Shown: piece after piece, positions 5,617-6,607 of the stretch
Layout: every line of letters begins with the position of its first letter
Numbering within the stretch: position 1 is the stretch's first letter
From: Candidatus Altarchaeales archaeon
GTDB lineage: Archaea > Altiarchaeota > Altiarchaeia > IMC4 > QMZM01
Direction: 5' to 3'
Assembly: GCA_003663115.1 (NCBI GenBank)
Contig: QMZJ01000072.1
Location: forward strand, 1-6,607
Length of the DNA: 6,607 nt
Made by a program: the position numbers and the translations under genes
The notes under the pieces: model-generated
Database searches by the model: none
What the model was told of the DNA's origin: nothing
The model's input: the letters and a program-made list of their open reading frames with translations, nothing else

Positions 5617-6573
5617 CTAAAGCCCCAACTGATAAAATGTTATTTCCACGATTCTCTGAGGTAATTCGTAAGTGAAAAAACAGGTCAGATAAATAATGAC
5701 AAATATCAATATCAGGAAAGGCGATGTAACCAAGAAACTCCGTTTTAGGGAGATATCGCTTATATCCTTGATCCCGAACATACATGCTATGTAAAAAATA
5801 ACGTAGCCAAGGTTTGGAAAGATAAACATATTCAATGTGGAGATATTCTCCAAAGCTAAGTAAGAAACGAGATTCACAATCGTAGAAATAATTAAAAAAG
5901 CTAATGGTATTACTGAGAGATAAATCAGAAGAGAATACAGATGGAGATAGGGTATCCTAGCGCCAACTAATCTTGAAAACCAGTAAAAGAAGAAGGCTAA
6001 CGTAAAGAGGTAAGCAAATCCCAGCACTATTGAAATGACAATTAATAGGAAAAAACCAATGATCAACGTGGGTATTAAATCTGGTATAGAACACCCTCCT
6101 ACAGATTCTCGGATTATGGTATATGCATCAAGGTATCCATATTTCGATTGGGCTAAAAGGAGACCGGTGATCTGTGCAATTCCTCCAAATAAAGAGGTTG
6201 AGATAGATATTACTAAAAGTAGTAATATAACCTTTTTAAGGGAGTATCTGCCCCCCCTGATAGCTTTGAACACCTCTTTATGTCTGTCAAAAACATCTGA
6301 AATATTTATCTTTCCGCCTGCTGGCTTACCCATCTCTGTCCTGAAAAATAGGATAAATATGATAATTGCCGACGGGATGGAAATTCCGGCGATTAATTCA
6401 AGTGGGGGCTGGATCCCCCATCCACCCCAATAGGGACCCAGATATCCGGGGTCAAAGAATCTTAGAGAAGTTAACTGATAAAATGCGAAAACAGCCCATA
6501 TGAATAATGAGGATATAATTGCGGTACTCAGGGCACCCACTATTTTGAATATGAATTCTTCCTTCCTTTTCAT
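5617..6573 (-). CDS. Multipass membrane protein, possibly Yip1-like
   Basis: This 318-residue protein has about seven hydrophobic segments: roughly 8-32, 58-77, 114-139, 166-196 (long enough for two short helices), 208-240, 248-266 and 278-300. The segment at 41-57 between the first two is rich in Gly, Pro and Trp (DPGYLGPYWGGWG) and is likely an exposed loop. A charged loop at 78-112 includes FKAIRGGRYSLKK. The pattern of the C-terminal half (ARIPYLHLYSLLIYLSVIPL, then a second pair of helices) is reminiscent of Yip1-family membrane proteins, a weak resemblance I cannot confirm. The frame stays open to the right window edge, but this is the first ATG in it and its Met-Lys-Arg-Lys start before a helix is sensible, so I take it as the true start. 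It is the first gene of the unit leading to nadE. A G7 run on the coding strand (6251-6257) lies in the charged loop. Function is unknown. Confidence 0.75.
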   Translation of the reverse strand: MKRKEEFIFKIVGALSTAIISSLFIWAVFAFYQLTSLRFFDPGYLGPYWGGWGIQPPLELIAGISIPSAIIIFILFFRTEMGKPAGGKINISDVFDRHKEVFKAIRGGRYSLKKVILLLLVISISTSLFGGIAQITGLLLAQSKYGYLDAYTIIRESVGGCSIPDLIPTLIIGFFLLIVISIVLGFAYLFTLAFFFYWFSRLVGARIPYLHLYSLLIYLSVIPLAFLIISTIVNLVSYLALENISTLNMFIFPNLGYVIFYIACMFGIKDISDISLKRSFLVTSPFLILIFVIIYLTCFFTYELPQRIVEITFYQLGL

Positions 6574-6594
6574 TCTGGTTATTATATGTAAGGT

Positions 6595-6603
6595 ATGTAA
6601 ATA
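6595..6603 (-). promoter_or_regulatory. Candidate TATA element of the membrane protein - nadE operon
   Basis: TATTTACAT on the minus strand is centred 26 bases before the ATG at 6573, the spacing expected for a leaderless archaeal transcript. The window ends 4 bases beyond it, so any BRE is mostly out of view, and a second AT-rich stretch (6580-6590) lies too close to the start to serve. Confidence 0.35.
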
Positions 6604-6607
6604 GATA

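Noticed and set aside
6251..6257. G7 homopolymer (minus strand) in the membrane-protein gene as a frameshift or phase-variation site.
   Set aside because: The frame is intact through it and the run simply encodes Arg-Gly-Gly; seven bases is too short to argue for more.
6035..6433. Plus-strand open frame of 132 codons opposite the membrane-protein gene.
   Set aside because: The opposite strand encodes a coherent multipass membrane protein in a packed operon; this frame is its antisense shadow.

Overview
The window looks archaeal and most likely euryarchaeal. It carries an archaeal/eukaryotic-type DNA primase catalytic subunit (PriS), two proteins with archaeal class III (type IV pilin-like) signal sequences, an ammonia-dependent NAD synthetase and several exported proteins rich in N-glycosylation sequons. 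Most genes lack a Shine-Dalgarno sequence and have AT-rich TATA-like elements about 25-31 bases before the start codon, which fits leaderless or short-leader transcription. I cannot name the lineage from the sequence alone.

Layout. (1) Positions 1-659, minus strand: two pilin-like genes 2 bases apart; the second runs off the left edge, so this is the start of a larger pilus-like or surface gene cluster. (2) 660-923: a 264-base non-coding stretch with a good BRE/TATA promoter for the pilin genes, a second TATA-like element with no obvious gene, short hairpins and a 16-base inverted repeat. (3) 924-2096, minus: priS, transcribed alone. (4) 2097-2253: a divergent promoter region. (5) 2254-3552, plus: a lipoprotein with a transglutaminase-like cysteine-catalytic domain, the only plus-strand gene, overlapping the end of nadE by 12 bases. 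(6) 3541-6573, minus: a tightly packed operon of a multipass membrane protein, an exported or membrane-anchored protein of unknown function, and nadE. The first two are 1 base apart and the last two share an ATGA stop/start.

Two genes are housekeeping (priS for replication priming, nadE for NAD synthesis). The others encode cell-envelope proteins: pilins, a surface cysteine-hydrolase-like lipoprotein, a glycosylation-rich exported protein and a possibly Yip1-like membrane protein. I see no CRISPR array, insertion sequence, tRNA, rRNA or defence system. The most notable points are the unusual features of PriS (no zinc-type cysteine cluster and a helix-hairpin-helix-like segment), a T10 run inside the pilin gene, the unrecognised exported/membrane pair linked to nadE, and the structured non-coding region at 660-923.
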